DNA from: Pezicula radicicola
Taxonomy: Eukaryota; Ascomycota; Leotiomycetes; Helotiales; Dermateaceae
DNA: 64,000 bases
Reading direction: 5' to 3'
Assembly (NCBI GenBank): GCA_003008705.1
Contig: PDUO01000095.1
Coordinates: 20,637-84,636 of the forward strand
Shown here: piece by piece, positions 13,401-25,795 of the stretch
Numbering within the stretch: the first letter of the stretch is position 1
How the letters are laid out: each line of letters opens with the position of its first letter
Program-made: the position numbers and the translations under genes
Notes under the pieces: generated by a model
What the model was told of the DNA's origin: nothing
Database searches by the model: none
Seen by the model: the letters and a program-made list of their open reading frames with translations, nothing else

Positions 13401-15811
13401 ACCTAGAATATTCTCCTGCACCGTCCCATTGGTGATCCAAGGCGTTTGGCCACAGTAAGCGGCTTGCGAATATCCAATCTTGAGTTATCCATCAAAGGTG
13501 GTGGTCTCTCCAAGCATGGCATGGAGCAACGTCGATTTTCCACACCCAACAGGCCCAACTATGAATGTGAAGTTACAATGTTGAATGTCAATGTCTAGAC
13601 TACGGAGAATCTGAGGTTTTCCCTTATCCCATCCGGCGCTGCCACTTCGAATGGCAATGGCAGGCTTGAGGGTTTCTGATAGACAAGGAAGGGAGTCCTC
13701 CGCAGGCCGCACAGTAATCATTGCTCCTCCATCTTTCGGATTCGCCTCTTTTGTCAAGACCGCAGAAAAGTCTCTATGTTCGTCCCGATCATCAACAGCA
13801 AGATACTCTCTAATTCGATCTATACATCCTACAGCAGTCATCAACTGTGTAGTCGCTTCAATCAACTAGCTGAGCGGTGACGCAAGGAGGGCAAATAACG
13901 TTAGTGCCGCAAATGCGGTCGCAGTGTCCAAGGTTCCCCGATCTCGATGCCTGTCTATCAAAATGAAAATGCCAAATGAAATGACGGGCGACATGGCGTT
14001 GCTCGTATAAGCTAGAAAAGGTTTCTTGGTAAGACATCATAATCATGAAAGGGGGCAATGGAACTTGCTCACCTAGACCTAACATCATAATTAAGAGCTC
14101 ACGGAACTTCCTAGAAGCATTGATTTCTACGACTCTCAGGTTTTGGACATTAATCGAGAGTCGGTCGGTTAGACCTGACATCTTGACACCTTTCATGGAA
14201 CCAAGCATGGTTGCGGTAGCGCCAACTCTGGTTTGGATTGCTTCGATCCATCTCTTTTGGCGATGGGCAGCACTTCCGGCTATTTTCATAGCCGCAAGTG
14301 TACAAACTGGTATATTTGCTAAGCAGGAATTTCAGGTACATCGGTGGGCTTGACATACCTAACGCGACAACAATTGGAGTCACACTTGCTACACCGAGCT
14401 CTAGCCAAAGCAACCAGAGCGCCAGGCCGATCTCAATAATACACCCCCAAAAATCATGTATATATAACAAACCAGCGCATATCCTCTCCACATCAGTACT
14501 CATCAAAGTGATGGATGCAGACTCGTTGACTGAGGCTAAACTTAGTGACAGAGTCTTATTATAGATTAAAGGAATCAGATTTCCCCGCATCATAGTGATA
14601 AGCCGGTAAGTCATGTGCTGATATCGCGTTGTTGAGAGCTTGATGGTAAAGTTAGCAAGATTCCAGTTTCTTTGCAGAGCTGCAATTGCACTGACCGCCA
14701 TTCCAATGTACACCAAAGCATAGGCTCCAATCATTCCGTATCCAGCGTTATTTGTGCTGGCACTTGTAGATTCGGAGACTAGGTTGATAACTCTTTTCAC
14801 CAAAAATGGCTGGGAGTATCTAAAGCCAATCAGGAACAGCCGTGGCGGAATACCTGATAATAGAGCCTATTTGAATTGGCCAACAGCGGCCCAAAATAAC
14901 GACTGTCGGACAGCTTGGTTTGGCACTGAAACTAGTTGTTAGCATAACGCTGAGTTCGTTGCAAGGAGACACAGCTCTTACACTTGTTCCACCGTTGTTG
15001 CAATTGCATATTCGAAGATAAAGATGGATCAATCGAAGAAAGGTCATCTAACGACAGCGTCTTCCCAAAACCGTGACCGAGTAGAGGATTCATCCACCAA
15101 AAAGAACTCTACTAAAGACGTTCCCCGTAGCCTCTCTTGCGTAGTTGGCATATTTTGATTTGAGAATACTCCGTTTACTCTTCGATTCTAGCAACACAAT
15201 CAAAACTTTCAAAGCCGTAGCTATTGTAAACAAGGTCGCCGATAATCGATTATGCGGAATAGCCCACAATGTTCTGATCTGAGCCAGATCGAATATAAAG
15301 GAGAATGTAAAGTAGGAGATTAACAATGAAGATGGCTTGATACTGCGAGTATGCTCCAGATGCGACACATAACAGAAAAATAAGGAGCCCAGGACGTTAA
15401 GCCCCATGGATACAATTGATATTTGGGTCTTCGGCACGCTTCGCACAATACGAACTACCAGCAACACGAACTGAAAGGTTGTGAAAATACTCAATCCAAG
15501 CTTTGTATCTTGTTAGCCATGACTCCAATATCACCGAGAGAAGTTGTCTGTCGGGTGGTATAATAAGATGGGAAATGTTCTGGGCTCACTAGCTTCAAGA
15601 TGTGTAACACACTTCCCTCCACCACCTTGTTTTTCGAATACAGTTGTAATACTCGTGTAGACATCAATATCATGAAAAGAGCTAATGGTGCGATTGAGAG
15701 AATACTCTCTTCAAAGAGCAGAGTGAAGTCGAAATCATCGTGACAGCCGTGGACTTGGGGACCAAACACATTCTCGACTGCAATTGAGCATAGAACGGTA
15801 TGGTTGGACAT
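10471..15811 (-). pseudogene. ABC-C (MRP-type) multidrug exporter, multi-intron pseudogene
   Basis: Starts at ATG 15811 with an N-terminal TMD0 typical of fungal ABC-C proteins (FDFTLLFEESILSI), then TMD1 (about 14900-13900), NBD1 (Walker A GPVGCGKST near 13550; LSGGQRQRV near 13280; Walker B VVVVDD near 13150), TMD2 (about 12800-11500) and NBD2 (Walker A split by an intron near 11280; LSHGQRQLMSLARALL near 10940; LVLDEATS near 10880; stop 10471). At least ten GT-AG introns can be placed. Three in-frame stops break it: 14867-14869 (TAG), 13866-13868 (TAG) and 13485-13487 (TAA, just after NBD1 Walker A). Both ATP sites otherwise keep their motifs, so decay seems recent. In a biosynthetic cluster such a plasma-membrane or vacuolar pump would export the product or protect the producer. 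Confidence 0.92.
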
Positions 15812-17601
15812 CTTTGCGTTGACAAGTGACAGTTTCGGGACGGGTGTAGTAACGAAAAGAGGACACTAAGTTGAGAGATATTACCTCCGTTAAGTTTCCT
15901 TCACCGGGTTCATTATGATGTAGATTATGATGTGGATATTCGGTCTGTGCCGGCGGCCCATGCCGGGGTATCCCAAAACACTGGTAAACATACATAATTA
16001 CCACGTTATAGAGTCGTGAGATGGCGTCTAGCTGAGGTAAGTTGCTCACAAAAGCGTAAGCCCGAAGAAGGCAGAGAACTTTTAATAATAAGAACCTGAT
16101 CCTAAGGGGTAAGTTTCTTAGACTAAGCCTTGGTGCTTAGCAATAAGCGGAGTGTCCGACGCAGTGAGTGTAGCCACATGCCTAAATAATATGCACCACT
16201 TGCTTCATTTGCTTGAACAAGAAGATCCAAGGGTTGTGGTGATCAGGCGCTTCGCTTATGCCGGCTGACTGTGGTTTACTGTCTCGTTACGCTGCGCAGC
16301 GCCCCCCGCCCCCTGATTGTAGTCCCGCCTATTTGGCCAATCGCCAAATTGACGAAATCAATAGGGGGCGTCTTGGAAGTGTCGGGTATTAAGCGAAAGC
16401 CAGTTCTTAGCGATGAGAAAGGGAAATTGCAACGATCTCCTAATTTGTTGTCCAATTTATTGAATTGGGTGGTTTCTTATTGATTTAAAGACATACCCAA
16501 TTCATATTATTAAAACATAGTTTTCTAAGGTAGAATGTAGCTTTCCGAATTAGAATATGGTTTCCTAATAAATTAAGGTTATAAATAATTTAACAGCTAA
16601 CCAAGCTAGAGGAAGAGTATTTAGAAAGAGTGTGATTTATATATAATAATTAGTAAAATGTGTTTAGTGGAATATAATAGAATACTAACCTTTAGTTGAA
16701 TTAATCAACTAAAGGTTATTTCGCCTAGCATTATTACATTGCCTAAATCACTTCGTAAAATTGATCAATGAATTAAATTAGTCAAATGGGCGAAAGAGTA
16801 CCTTGTGAGCCCTGCCACCTACTTGTATGCCGCTTAAATTTAGCCACATTGGGTAGTTATACAAGCTCTCTGCCAACGACTTTATAAATCAATAAATCTA
16901 GGCTGAATTTATGAATTTGTCGAGGTAGCTACTGAAACGTAGTTCAGGTTTTGAAAGATGTTCTCATTGAAGGTTGAAATATCATTAGTCGAATTCAGCA
17001 AAGTAAATGCAAAAAGTATGGGGAGATTACATCCTCTAGCTTCTTGAAATGACGAGACCTCAAAGGAAGGGCAACTTAATGATCAGAGCTGTTGCTTGAA
17101 AATTTCCGCGATAGTGAGATGGAAACAGCAGACCTCCTATATAATTATTCGTGTCGCTGGCCTAGGTTTTAAGAAAAAAGAACCTCAAGTGTCTAACTGA
17201 TAGTTCTGAGTTCATGGCATATCGGGTTGTGATAGTCGGGAATTTCTACGTCTATATCTCCGAAGCTTAAGTAAGAGAGAACATATCCTAAACTTTTCAA
17301 ATTCTCTATCGCCATAAGTATGTCGCAACAAAATTTGCAAAAGCAAAACCAATAGTTCATCGTTAAGCTATCTCGATCAAAACGTTTTCTTAAAGATTCT
17401 TTTATATAATCATATACCTTGCAGACGAGAGACTTAAAAGAAAGTTCACCAGACTCCTTTGATTCGCTAGACTATGTACACCAAATATACTTGTAAAATA
17501 AAGATGGAACTAGAACCTAGAGGGATCGAGGAGGTGTTAACAAGCAGAGAGATGGCTAGAAACCATTTCGCAAGCCAGTCAGAAACAATAGAGACAACAA
17601 T
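15812..17601. other. Intergenic: ABC promoter side and FAS alpha 3' flank
   Basis: The part next to 15812 is the 5' side of the transporter. From about 16490 it becomes AT-rich and includes a perfect hairpin at 16686-16718. No protein-coding segment recognised; frames such as 16271-16483 (+) lack family features. Confidence 0.6.
16686..16718. repeat. Perfect 14-bp inverted repeat (hairpin)
   Basis: TAACCTTTAGTTGA, a 5-base loop (ATTAA), then its exact reverse complement. It lies between the 5' end of the transporter and the 3' end of FAS alpha. Could be a transposon footprint, a palindromic binding site or a transcript hairpin; the sequence alone does not decide. Confidence 0.9.
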
Positions 17602-20600
17602 CTACTCATCTGGTAGAGCTCTGTGATAGACTCTCGCATTTGGATTCATAATAAACTCTAAACCTCGGTCTCCATCCTCTTCATACGGCGGTTTTTCGTT
17701 GGCTACAAATAAGCTATTTCTCAGCATCGCATGTTGAAAATGGCGATCTGTCCCGAGTCGTCGCTCTTCTCGCTTGCGCTCATAGCTTTGATACGTCGCC
17801 TCATCAAGACTCGCAAATAGATAATGTGGGCGCACGCCAATGGCCTGCGCTCCTTTCTGCCCGAATCCAAATGACATGACTGAGAAGGCCTTTACGCCGT
17901 TGGTTTGGATGCTTTTATTTGGGAAAGTAAGGTGGGGGTAGGAGCTTAAGGCGGCGTCAATGTTGTCTGCGTTGCGGTTACCTGGGACCAGCCCGCTAGA
18001 GAGGATTTGAAGACAGCCATTGATCATCCAGGCGCCTGCTGCTCCCTTTGGATGTCCCGTTAGATGCTTTTGGAAGACACAGAGGATATCATTGCCTGGT
18101 GTGCGACCAACTAAAATTGCAAAAAAATGGTCAGTATTTGCATCGATACTAGAGTTGAAATTGTGGATGGTATTCTTACGCTGTGTTAACTGCCTGTGGA
18201 TGACATCCGATTCATTCTTCTCGCTGAGCTTAGTTGACGTGCCATGGAAGGATGCAACGTCGAGATCATTGATCGTGAGACCCCAAACAGCGAGAGCACC
18301 TCGGAGAGGGGAAATGCGGCTATCGCCGCTCCAGAAATTATTCCCGTACGTTTTCAATGATTCCCTACGTTGTCGCTGTACTTCAGCTTCTATGTTTCTC
18401 TTCCTCTCTTCCGTGTATTCCTGTATGTCAAGATCTACATGACTCACTCTTGAGCGCCACAGCTTCTTCCTGGAGGTGTAGCAAATCTGTCTCACGCGCT
18501 TCTTCAATCTGGCTATAACGGAGATCGAGATTCCTCTTTCGATACTTAATATCGAGCATAGGGGCTGGATAGGAAGTAGGCTCTTCCTTTACAGTCGTTA
18601 AAATACCCTTCCTAGGCGCAGGAACCGAGCGGCTGATTTTATCCGTGGCAGTCTGGGTCAAGGCTATTATCCTATAGATTGGCAGTCCCATATCCAGAGC
18701 CAACTGAGCAGTTGTAAGAAGCTGAAGACCGCAACCTTCGGACTCTACAAATCCATTTTGTGTAGTAGTAGCAGGGCGTGACATTTCCTTAGGGTCTCGT
18801 CCATGAGCCATATCATCTACGGCGTTAATTGTGGCCTTCATATTTGCAAATTTATAAGAGATGTCCTGTGTCATATCGTCGAGACCGCCTACCAAGCACG
18901 CCTTTGCCTTTCCATTAACGATCAAGCCGTATCCAACATCAAGGGACTCGATTGCCGTGGCACAAGCCGCTACTGGAGTACTGGTCGGGCCAGACGAGGA
19001 TAGTAGAAGCATATTGATCCACGCGCCTGTTGTATTGATGAAAGTTTCAGCTAATATATCCTTTTGTACCGGTTTATCCATGAAACGTTGCTTGAACATC
19101 TTCTGTAGCGATGTCATACCCCCTACCCCGGATCCGACACAATTGCCGACCTCTGATACGTGAATGTACTTGTAAAGCTCGTAGATGTCGGTGATCCCAG
19201 CTGAAAGGAACGCCTCCACAGTACATACCAGAGCGTAAAGAGTCGCTTGATCTACCTGAGAGATAATATCCTCTGATATTCCATAAACACGAGGGTTCCA
19301 ACCGGTAGGAATTTGCCCAGCATGCTTGAAATCTAGGGCTTTAGAAATTATTAAAACCGCGCCTTTTTTGACCCGGACCATATATTCATCCGTTTCTGGA
19401 ATCTCAGCAATGTCGACCTTATCCCCGTGCTCATGCAGGAAATCTAGCGCAGTCTCCTTAGATGATTCGAATGATTCGAGGTCGTGCTGGATGATTACTT
19501 CGTGGAGAAACTGTTTTTTCCAGGGATCAGACCGATCAAGGGATCATGGCTCGATAACCCGAATGCCTGTATGATCAAGTATTTGCGCCTCGTACCTTTT
19601 CTTGATGTCCAGATCTGAAATCGCTTCGCCAGATTTCATATCAATCCAGCCTGGGCATTCTTTCCCATTAACCAAAGAACTACGGTTCTTGACCAATCCC
19701 ATTATCCAAGCCATCTGAATGCAACCCTCTAGAGAGAACTTCCCAGATGACTCCATCTCCTATCGAGTCCGCGAGTTGCCATACGGCCCGAGTTCTGAAA
19801 ATCCTGTAATAACGACGACGCTTTCAAGGTCGACCATGCCCAAAAGATGCTCGCCGAGGCGTTCTATCTTCTTGTAATCTGAAAGTGGTGGAAAGTCGAT
19901 CCTGATGTTCGCACGGCGTGTCAGGGTAGGGGGGTTGTCCATTAAGACGTTAGTATTGAGTTTCTCCACCTTTCTGTCAATTGAATTTTCCTCCGCAATA
20001 GCTCATCGAATATTGCTAGTCTCAGTGATAGCGGCTCGAAGTCGAGTAATAACCTCTTTAAAATCGGGGACTGTATCCATCTCTCCACTAAGATCCGCAA
20101 ACAGAGGCTCAACTTGGCATACGGAGAGCAGAGGAGACGTTATAAGGCCTAAAATATTGAATACCATGTCATCCTGCGAAAAGGTCTTTACGCCCAAATC
20201 CTCGATGCCTTCAGAGATGATATCATTGCCCGACATCAAACCCGTGCCCCGAGTCCAGCCAATTGTTGCTCCACAAATAGACAAATAGTCACCCCAGGCT
20301 TCTGAGTACCATTTGTTAAACAGGGCTTCTAAACCTAGTTTCGATTCAGAATACAATCCGTCGTTGCTAAATATCCCGTGGTTGGGAGACAATGGAAGAA
20401 TGACCTGTGCCGAGCGTGTTCTGATATTCCGCTCGCTCTTCCTCTTCTTTACTGCACCAAGCAATCTCAGTGTATTGGTAAGCATCATACGATGGGCAAG
20501 CTCAGACTTGGAATCAATATTGTCAATTTCGCGGCCATTTTCTGAGATGGCTGCGAAGGGAATGATGTGATCAAGGTCCCACCCCAGGCCAGCCTTCTCG

Positions 20601-21270
20601 TCAAAGATGTAATCGACGAGGTTCTCAATGTCTTGTCTACTACCCTGGTTGAATAGGACGACAACGAGGCGGGAGCCTTTAGCTCCATAATGTGCGTACA
20701 TGTCCTGATAGTCTTTCGTCAGCTTAGAAGAATAGGAGCTGCTGGTGACAACCACTTGAGCTCCGCCACTTAGGAGATCCTGGGCAAGCTTCGCTCCAAT
20801 TGAACCAGCTCCGGCACCTGTAACCAGTACGGTCTTTTCGCTGAAGGAAATCCCGCATGACGCGGCATAGTCCAGGTGGCACAAATATGCGTCGGTGAGA
20901 GGCTGGTTATACACCCAGGAGTTAATATGCTTGGTTCGAATATGAAGTAGCGAATTGTCATGAAACCTGACGCAGTTTCTGCACATCGCCGCCGAGGTGA
21001 GGCCATCCACAGGCTCATGACATTTGCAAAAGTTCGATCTGGTTGCCATACTGGGCCTTCTTGGCGGTAAGGCTTTAGTCAAGCTAGGTTTTCTTGGTGG
21101 CAGTCCTTTGTTCTTGATTTGCCCCGTCTTTGGTATTTCCACATATCGGATATTGCCGAGCTGGTTAACTGTGGTTGAGTTCATCCTGAGATATCTTGAG
21201 ACTATTGTTGATAATATTGTAAACATATGTCAGCAGGTCTTGTTGAGCCCAGTTCCAATATGAGTCGTAA
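17602..21270 (-). pseudogene. Fatty acid synthase alpha subunit, C-terminal half (KR-KS), pseudogene
   Basis: From 21270 it begins at VYDSYWNWAQQD, the hinge after the acyl-carrier region, shows a partial deletion/frameshift near 21190, then the ketoreductase ([26 protein letters not shown]) and ketosynthase ([13 protein letters not shown] with Cys near 18963; ASFHGTSTKLSEKNESDV; LTGHPKGAAGAWMINGC; FGFGQKGAQAIGV). An in-frame intron lies at 18111-18179. Stops replace conserved residues at 20003-20005 (TGA), 19760-19762 (TAG for Trp) and 19544-19546 (TGA); a frameshift lies near 18440-18460. The frame ends at 17602 right after the ketosynthase, without the phosphopantetheinyl transferase domain of primary-metabolism FAS alpha; secondary-metabolite FAS alpha proteins are shorter too, so this may be original. 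The N-terminal half lies at 28296-29654. Confidence 0.93.
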
Positions 21271-21273
21271 ACT

Positions 21274-21283
21274 AAGTTCAGGT
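21274..21283 (+). repeat. Left terminal inverted repeat candidate
   Basis: GTTCAGGTGC, 4 bases inside the FAS alpha break; preceded by CTAA. Pairs with the identical 10-mer on the opposite strand at 28279-28288. Confidence 0.6.
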
Positions 21284-22642
21284 GCGCTCATCAAATCTCT
21301 CGACTGATTCCAAAACTTCCCACTTCACTCATGCGCGGCTCCTCTCTTAATTGGATGCCAGCCCCGCTGCCTCGTCTTGCTCTCAGCTTCAATCTCTGAG
21401 CTTCCCTCTGCTCTTCTCTAATCACTGACGATGAGTGAGACACTTGTACTTCATCACTCTATCCAGCTCTCCTACATCTTCAATCGCATTTATCTAAACC
21501 GTTACATGCTCTCAGTTCTTCAACAGTCATTTGAAGGTTGCCCTTGCTACATCAATCGTCACCCCAATGTCGTTTTCAAAATCTCAAGCTTGACTTCTGT
21601 CTCTGAAAGCATGCTCATTCTCATCCCAGGGATATCGAGTATCCTGACGAGTCATTCCGGTACCACCTGCCTCTTTTGATCCGCCGCTGCTGTCAGAAAT
21701 GTTCTAAGTAGAGTTGCTTGCAGCAGTCTCGCGAGCAATTTGTTCCCTCCAAAGGCGCTCGGTGACTGGGCCCTCGTTGTCCTGAAGATATCGACGAATC
21801 CGGGGGTATATAAGATTATTGCGTTCGACCCATTCACGTAGGTGATGGTAGCAGCAGAAGTTTGAACCATCTCGAGAAACTTGATTACGTGATTTGGTAC
21901 CTGGGAAATATTATAAGTACCAGATCAAGCGCCATGAAGGGGATAAATTGAAAAAATGACTTATACACAGGCATGGTAGTGTTAGGTTAAGTGAGTGTTG
22001 TCTTTGCAAATGAATGGTTCTGAAGTTCCTGCTGAACGCCATTTTCTCTCTCTTCTCAGCTTGATCATAAACAAAGTACCGCTCAAGAGAAGCTTCTTCA
22101 CCGGCTCTATCTTGGCCTATCATTATTCAGTGCCTTTGCTTAGCTCTCGGGATGCAAGGACATCTTGACCGGCTCGGCTCTAGCCTATCAAGGACAGCCG
22201 TCTTTACGACGGACTGCAGGCACGTCTTCACCGGCCTAAATGAGGCTTTGGGCTATATTAGGTACTGGAGGGAGCATGGCTGGAAGTAACAGTGGGGGGG
22301 TTCTTTTATTTTATTTTAGTTTAGATGGCGTGTTGCAAACCGCACACACTGATTTAGGAAGTGAAACATATTGTAATGATGGAAACACTCTTGGTGATCC
22401 TCAGCGGCTAGTATATGACTGTCAAATAAGCGTAAACACTCGTCAAAGTGGCAGTGTCAGATAATAGTCATAGATTTTGAGTCACAATATCAAGTAAGAG
22501 GCGATTTGAATCTATCTTGAATCTAGAGGCAGAAACAAGAAAAGTGTCTTCATTCGTCACGCTAGCAATCTGATCTTTTTTGCAAACCATTCCAAACGCT
22601 TCACACACCACCATTATTTAGAATGCAGTTCGTGATCACTGA
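21284..22642. other. Left part of the insertion, no recognised gene
   Basis: Two minus-strand pieces look faintly coding: about 21700-21850 (REWVERNNLIYPRIRRY, then ETAASNST and a stop) and 21990-22123 (EEASLERYFVYDQAEKREKM), but I do not recognise a family. Three loose copies of a TTCACCGGC-type motif occur near 22097, 22166 and 22220. This is where a transposase relic would be expected, and none is evident. Confidence 0.4.
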
Positions 22643-23440
22643 CTACAACTCGCTCTTAGGAGCTTTCCCAACAGCGCACTGAGCGAACCAGATATCGATG
22701 GGCTCGGGATGCTTCTCATAGCCGGGGATGATAACCAGCTCTTTCCCATCAAAACCCATTTTCGAGAACAGTTTGTGCCCCATTGGCGAGGCTCTCACAC
22801 ACAATGGTATACCATCAGTATCTCCGAGTTTAATGCACCATTTTTCAAGCGCCTCGCCATGTCCACTGCGCCAGTAGGCTGGATGGACACAGACGGAAGT
22901 TATTTCCATGTGACCCTTGAGCCATCTGAGTGAGAATCAATAAGTTTCAGCCCTCGTGTGTCCCAGACAGCAAACTTACTTCTCTTCTGCATCGTGCAGA
23001 GTCTTCCCCACAATTTCCAAAGCTTCAGACGACTGATATCTCTTGAGGTCTGTTGGATAGCTTTCTAGCGGCCCCGTCATATTCCCTGCTCAATGGTAAG
23101 TAGGAACTGGTGCGATTATAATATTCATTACTGTACCTTCAAGATTGAACTGTCCTTTCCGTGTAGGATTGTTCAACAAAGAGAGGACCATGATACCGAC
23201 AATCACTTTATCGCCAGCCTTTGGCACGCTCTCGTTGCTATCTTTCCGGAAAGGATAGATACCCTTGAGAGCATCATAGACAGAGTCAGCCTCGTCTTCT
23301 TTGTAGCTGTCTTCGGCAACAAGCACGATCGTACTTGGGTTCAAGATGCCACTGTGTGCGGCAGAGACGAAGCCAATGCACCAAAGATCAGATACTCGCG
23401 CAAGACGAAGAGATCCGAAGGAGGGAATTGCTACAGGCAT
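22643..23440 (-). CDS. GNAT-family N-acetyltransferase
   Basis: Three exons (23440-23137, 23085-22980, 22925-22643) joined over GT-AG introns of 51 and 54 bp give an uninterrupted 230-residue protein. The central EITSVCVHPAYWRSGHGEALEKW matches the GNAT motif A region, with RSGHGEA as the acetyl-CoA pyrophosphate loop (R/QxxGxG/A type), followed by a typical C-terminal SPMGHKLFSKMGF segment. It probably transfers an acetyl group from acetyl-CoA to an amine; the substrate is unknown. It is the only gene between 4.6 and 37.8 kb in which I find no stop or frameshift. It is transcribed away from the dioxygenase at 24056 across a shared 615-bp promoter, and lies inside the insertion that splits FAS alpha. 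Confidence 0.85.
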
Positions 23441-24055
23441 GATAAGGACGGTTGTGATGCTTTGAAAGGATATAAAAGGATTAATGATATTGGTTTCTTG
23501 GGGAATAAAAAGTCATCAGAAGTGAAGGCAGGTTTATAGATATCTTGAAATGTGAAGGAAACTGACAGCTGCCTCATGCCTACTTGGATACTAAAGTAGG
23601 GCGTCGGCTGTCATGCATATACACTATACTTTATCAGGCGTGCCGGTGACAAGGGCTTCGCTCACCGGTTAGGCACGGGCATTGTGGCGTCAGGCTCGGG
23701 ATAGAGTGCACAAAGGCAGCAGGGCGTGAGACGATGCCGTCTATACATTTCGGGAACCTGTATAGGACGGGACGAATCCGTAGCATCCAGTTGGTGGTCG
23801 CATATCCCTCGTCCCGAAATGTTAATTTAGCTGGTAGGTAGACTTCTAAAGTGAGGCTCGCGTGCCGCCCCGTGAACTATCAGGTGTTGCCCTGCAGGCA
23901 ATCTCGAAGAGAAAGCATATTATTGCGTCTTCCCTTCATCTGGTTGTTATGTTGCCCAACATCTCGTGCTGATACTTCGGGATACACCTGCCTCGTACCA
24001 AATAGTTGAAGTTCACAAAACCGATATAGCCTAGACAGCCAGCTTGCTCGATACG
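23441..24055. promoter_or_regulatory. Divergent promoter GNAT / dioxygenase with palindromes
   Basis: Shared upstream region of two divergent genes. It contains an 11-bp inverted repeat (ACATTTCGGGA at 23745-23755, complement at 23812-23822); between the arms is CGG-N7-CCG at 23768-23780, an arrangement of inverted CGG triplets of the kind bound by Zn2Cys6 dimers; and CCGGTGA/TCACCGG inverted copies at 23643-23649 and 23662-23668. A Zn2Cys6 regulator gene relic lies 1.7 kb away at 25796-27861, so a local regulatory circuit is plausible but inferred. Confidence 0.5.
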
Positions 24056-25296
24056 ATGGCAACCGCTGAACCAAGCAAACCCATCCCCTCTATGGAGACA
24101 CAAGTCTCACATCATGACCCCATTGCCTCCGCTACTCCCCAGTTGGTGACCAAAGCACTTGGAGAACATCTCAACGAGTTTCCCTTGCAGGTTTTCGGTG
24201 ATCTTTGTTAGGGAAAAGACAGCTTTGCCGGCAACCCAAAGTCATACGTATGGGAGTTGAGTAAGGAAGACAAAGCGTCATTGAATCAGGCTCTTCAGAA
24301 GTTCAAGGGTATTTAGTCAAGTCTCTCTATCGTATATCGAAAGGATATCACTCATCGTCTATAGCATTGAATCTAGCTCCTGCATTCGTCACATGCGAGA
24401 ACTTTCCCCTATCCGAAGACCTACATTCTCTCCTGCGCAGCATCAGCCAAGACCTACATGTTGGCAAAGGGTTTGCAGTTCTAAGAGGCTTAGATCCCAA
24501 GGAGCATAGTGACGACGACAACGTCATAATATACGCCGGTCTGCTCAGTCACATCGGTGGTAATCGCTCCACCAATGCTTTCGGAATGTCCTTGGGGCAT
24601 ATCCGCGATGCATCTCTTCAGCCAAAGCCAGAGAGGCTCGAAGATGGTGCCGAACTGGACCCAGCCAAGCAGAACCATGGCATGAGCTTCCACTCCGACC
24701 GTTTCTTCGCCGACATCCTTGCTTTCTATGTCCGTGGAAAGGCTGCTGAGGGCGGCGACCAGCAGTTCGCAAGCTTCTGGACCGTCTTCAACGAGCTTCG
24801 ACAGAGCGACCCTGAGGCGCTCAAAGACTTGACCAGCGACCTGATCTGGCCTCCTCGTCCTGATGAGGTTGACGGGCCTCCAGTCATCGAACCCATGGTG
24901 TTACAATCGAAGGGCAAGATTATCTCACAGATCATCTGGGCGCCTTTCCTCGCCAATCCTGAGTACCTCACAAGTGGTCTCAAACGTGCACTTGGCGCCG
25001 TGAATAGTTCTGCTCGCGGCAATAGCATCACAGTTGACTCCCAGCCCGGTGACATCCAATTGCTGAACAATTTCGCCATCCTGCATTCGAGACAAGGCTT
25101 CCGTGACTCGAAGATCGAGCGTCGCCACTTGATGCGAATGGGTATGCGCGATGAGTCGAATGCTTGGGAGCTGCCAGATTTTGCAGAAGAAAAGCTTACT
25201 ACGCGCTTCGGCGTGGATCCCAGTAGTCAGATCATGCCTGTCATCGATTTTGACCCCTGGGAGATCACTGGCACCAACACCCTTCATCATGGTTGA
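24056..25296 (+). pseudogene. TauD/TfdA-type Fe(II)/2-oxoglutarate dioxygenase, one nonsense codon
   Basis: ATG at 24056; exon 1 to 24308, 56-bp intron, exon 2 24365-25296, together 394 codons in one frame except for TAG at 24209-24211. The stop sits where an aromatic residue is expected; TGG to TAG is a single G-to-A change. The facial triad is visible: HSD in MSFHSDRFFAD (near 24690) and the distal His in NNFAILHSRQGF (near 25085), with a 2-oxoglutarate-binding Arg candidate in ERRHLMRMGMRD (near 25120). The family hydroxylates or otherwise oxidises small molecules using O2 and 2-oxoglutarate; in a lipopeptide-type cluster it could tailor an amino acid or acyl chain. It is divergent from the GNAT gene. 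If the stop is a sequencing error the gene would be intact. Confidence 0.85.
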
Positions 25297-25795
25297 GGCG
25301 ACTACTAACGTTTGACTGGTTTGGCGTCTTAGTAAACGGGTCTTCTTGTTGTTGTGTCTTGATTCTGTTTTTCTTCTTTCCTTGATGATCGTTTCAGTTA
25401 TGTCTTGGTCAAAGTGAACGTGATGGTGAATTAAAGCGAAAGACGGGTCTGCTGTGCATTTTGGCTAGATAGGGATTGGAGTAGGAAAAGGTACACAAAC
25501 AATGGAAGCATTTTCATACTCGCAGAACTCGACGCTTGAATGGTTTCTAATACCACCATAGGCTGGTAACATGACATCGTCGAACTTTTAAGTCTGGCCG
25601 CTTGATTCCTACCTGCCCCCTCTTCGTCTAAACTCTGTACCACTTCTTATGATTCTCTGAAGAGCTGGTATATCCATTTATCGCTTGGCTCATCATCTTG
25701 AGGCACTTCTTTGCTTGATAATTCGGGTGAGTTTCCTCGCGGACGCGTAAGCTCGTTGAATGCAGACACCAAATGATGCACTCATACCACTTTCT
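25297..25795. other. Convergent 3' flanks of dioxygenase and regulator
   Basis: About 500 bp between converging reading frames; no additional coding signal recognised. Confidence 0.5.

Noticed and set aside
21652..22123. Transposase relic in the left part of the insertion
   Set aside because: Two short protein-like pieces exist but no catalytic motif or family resemblance was found, so no transposase is claimed.
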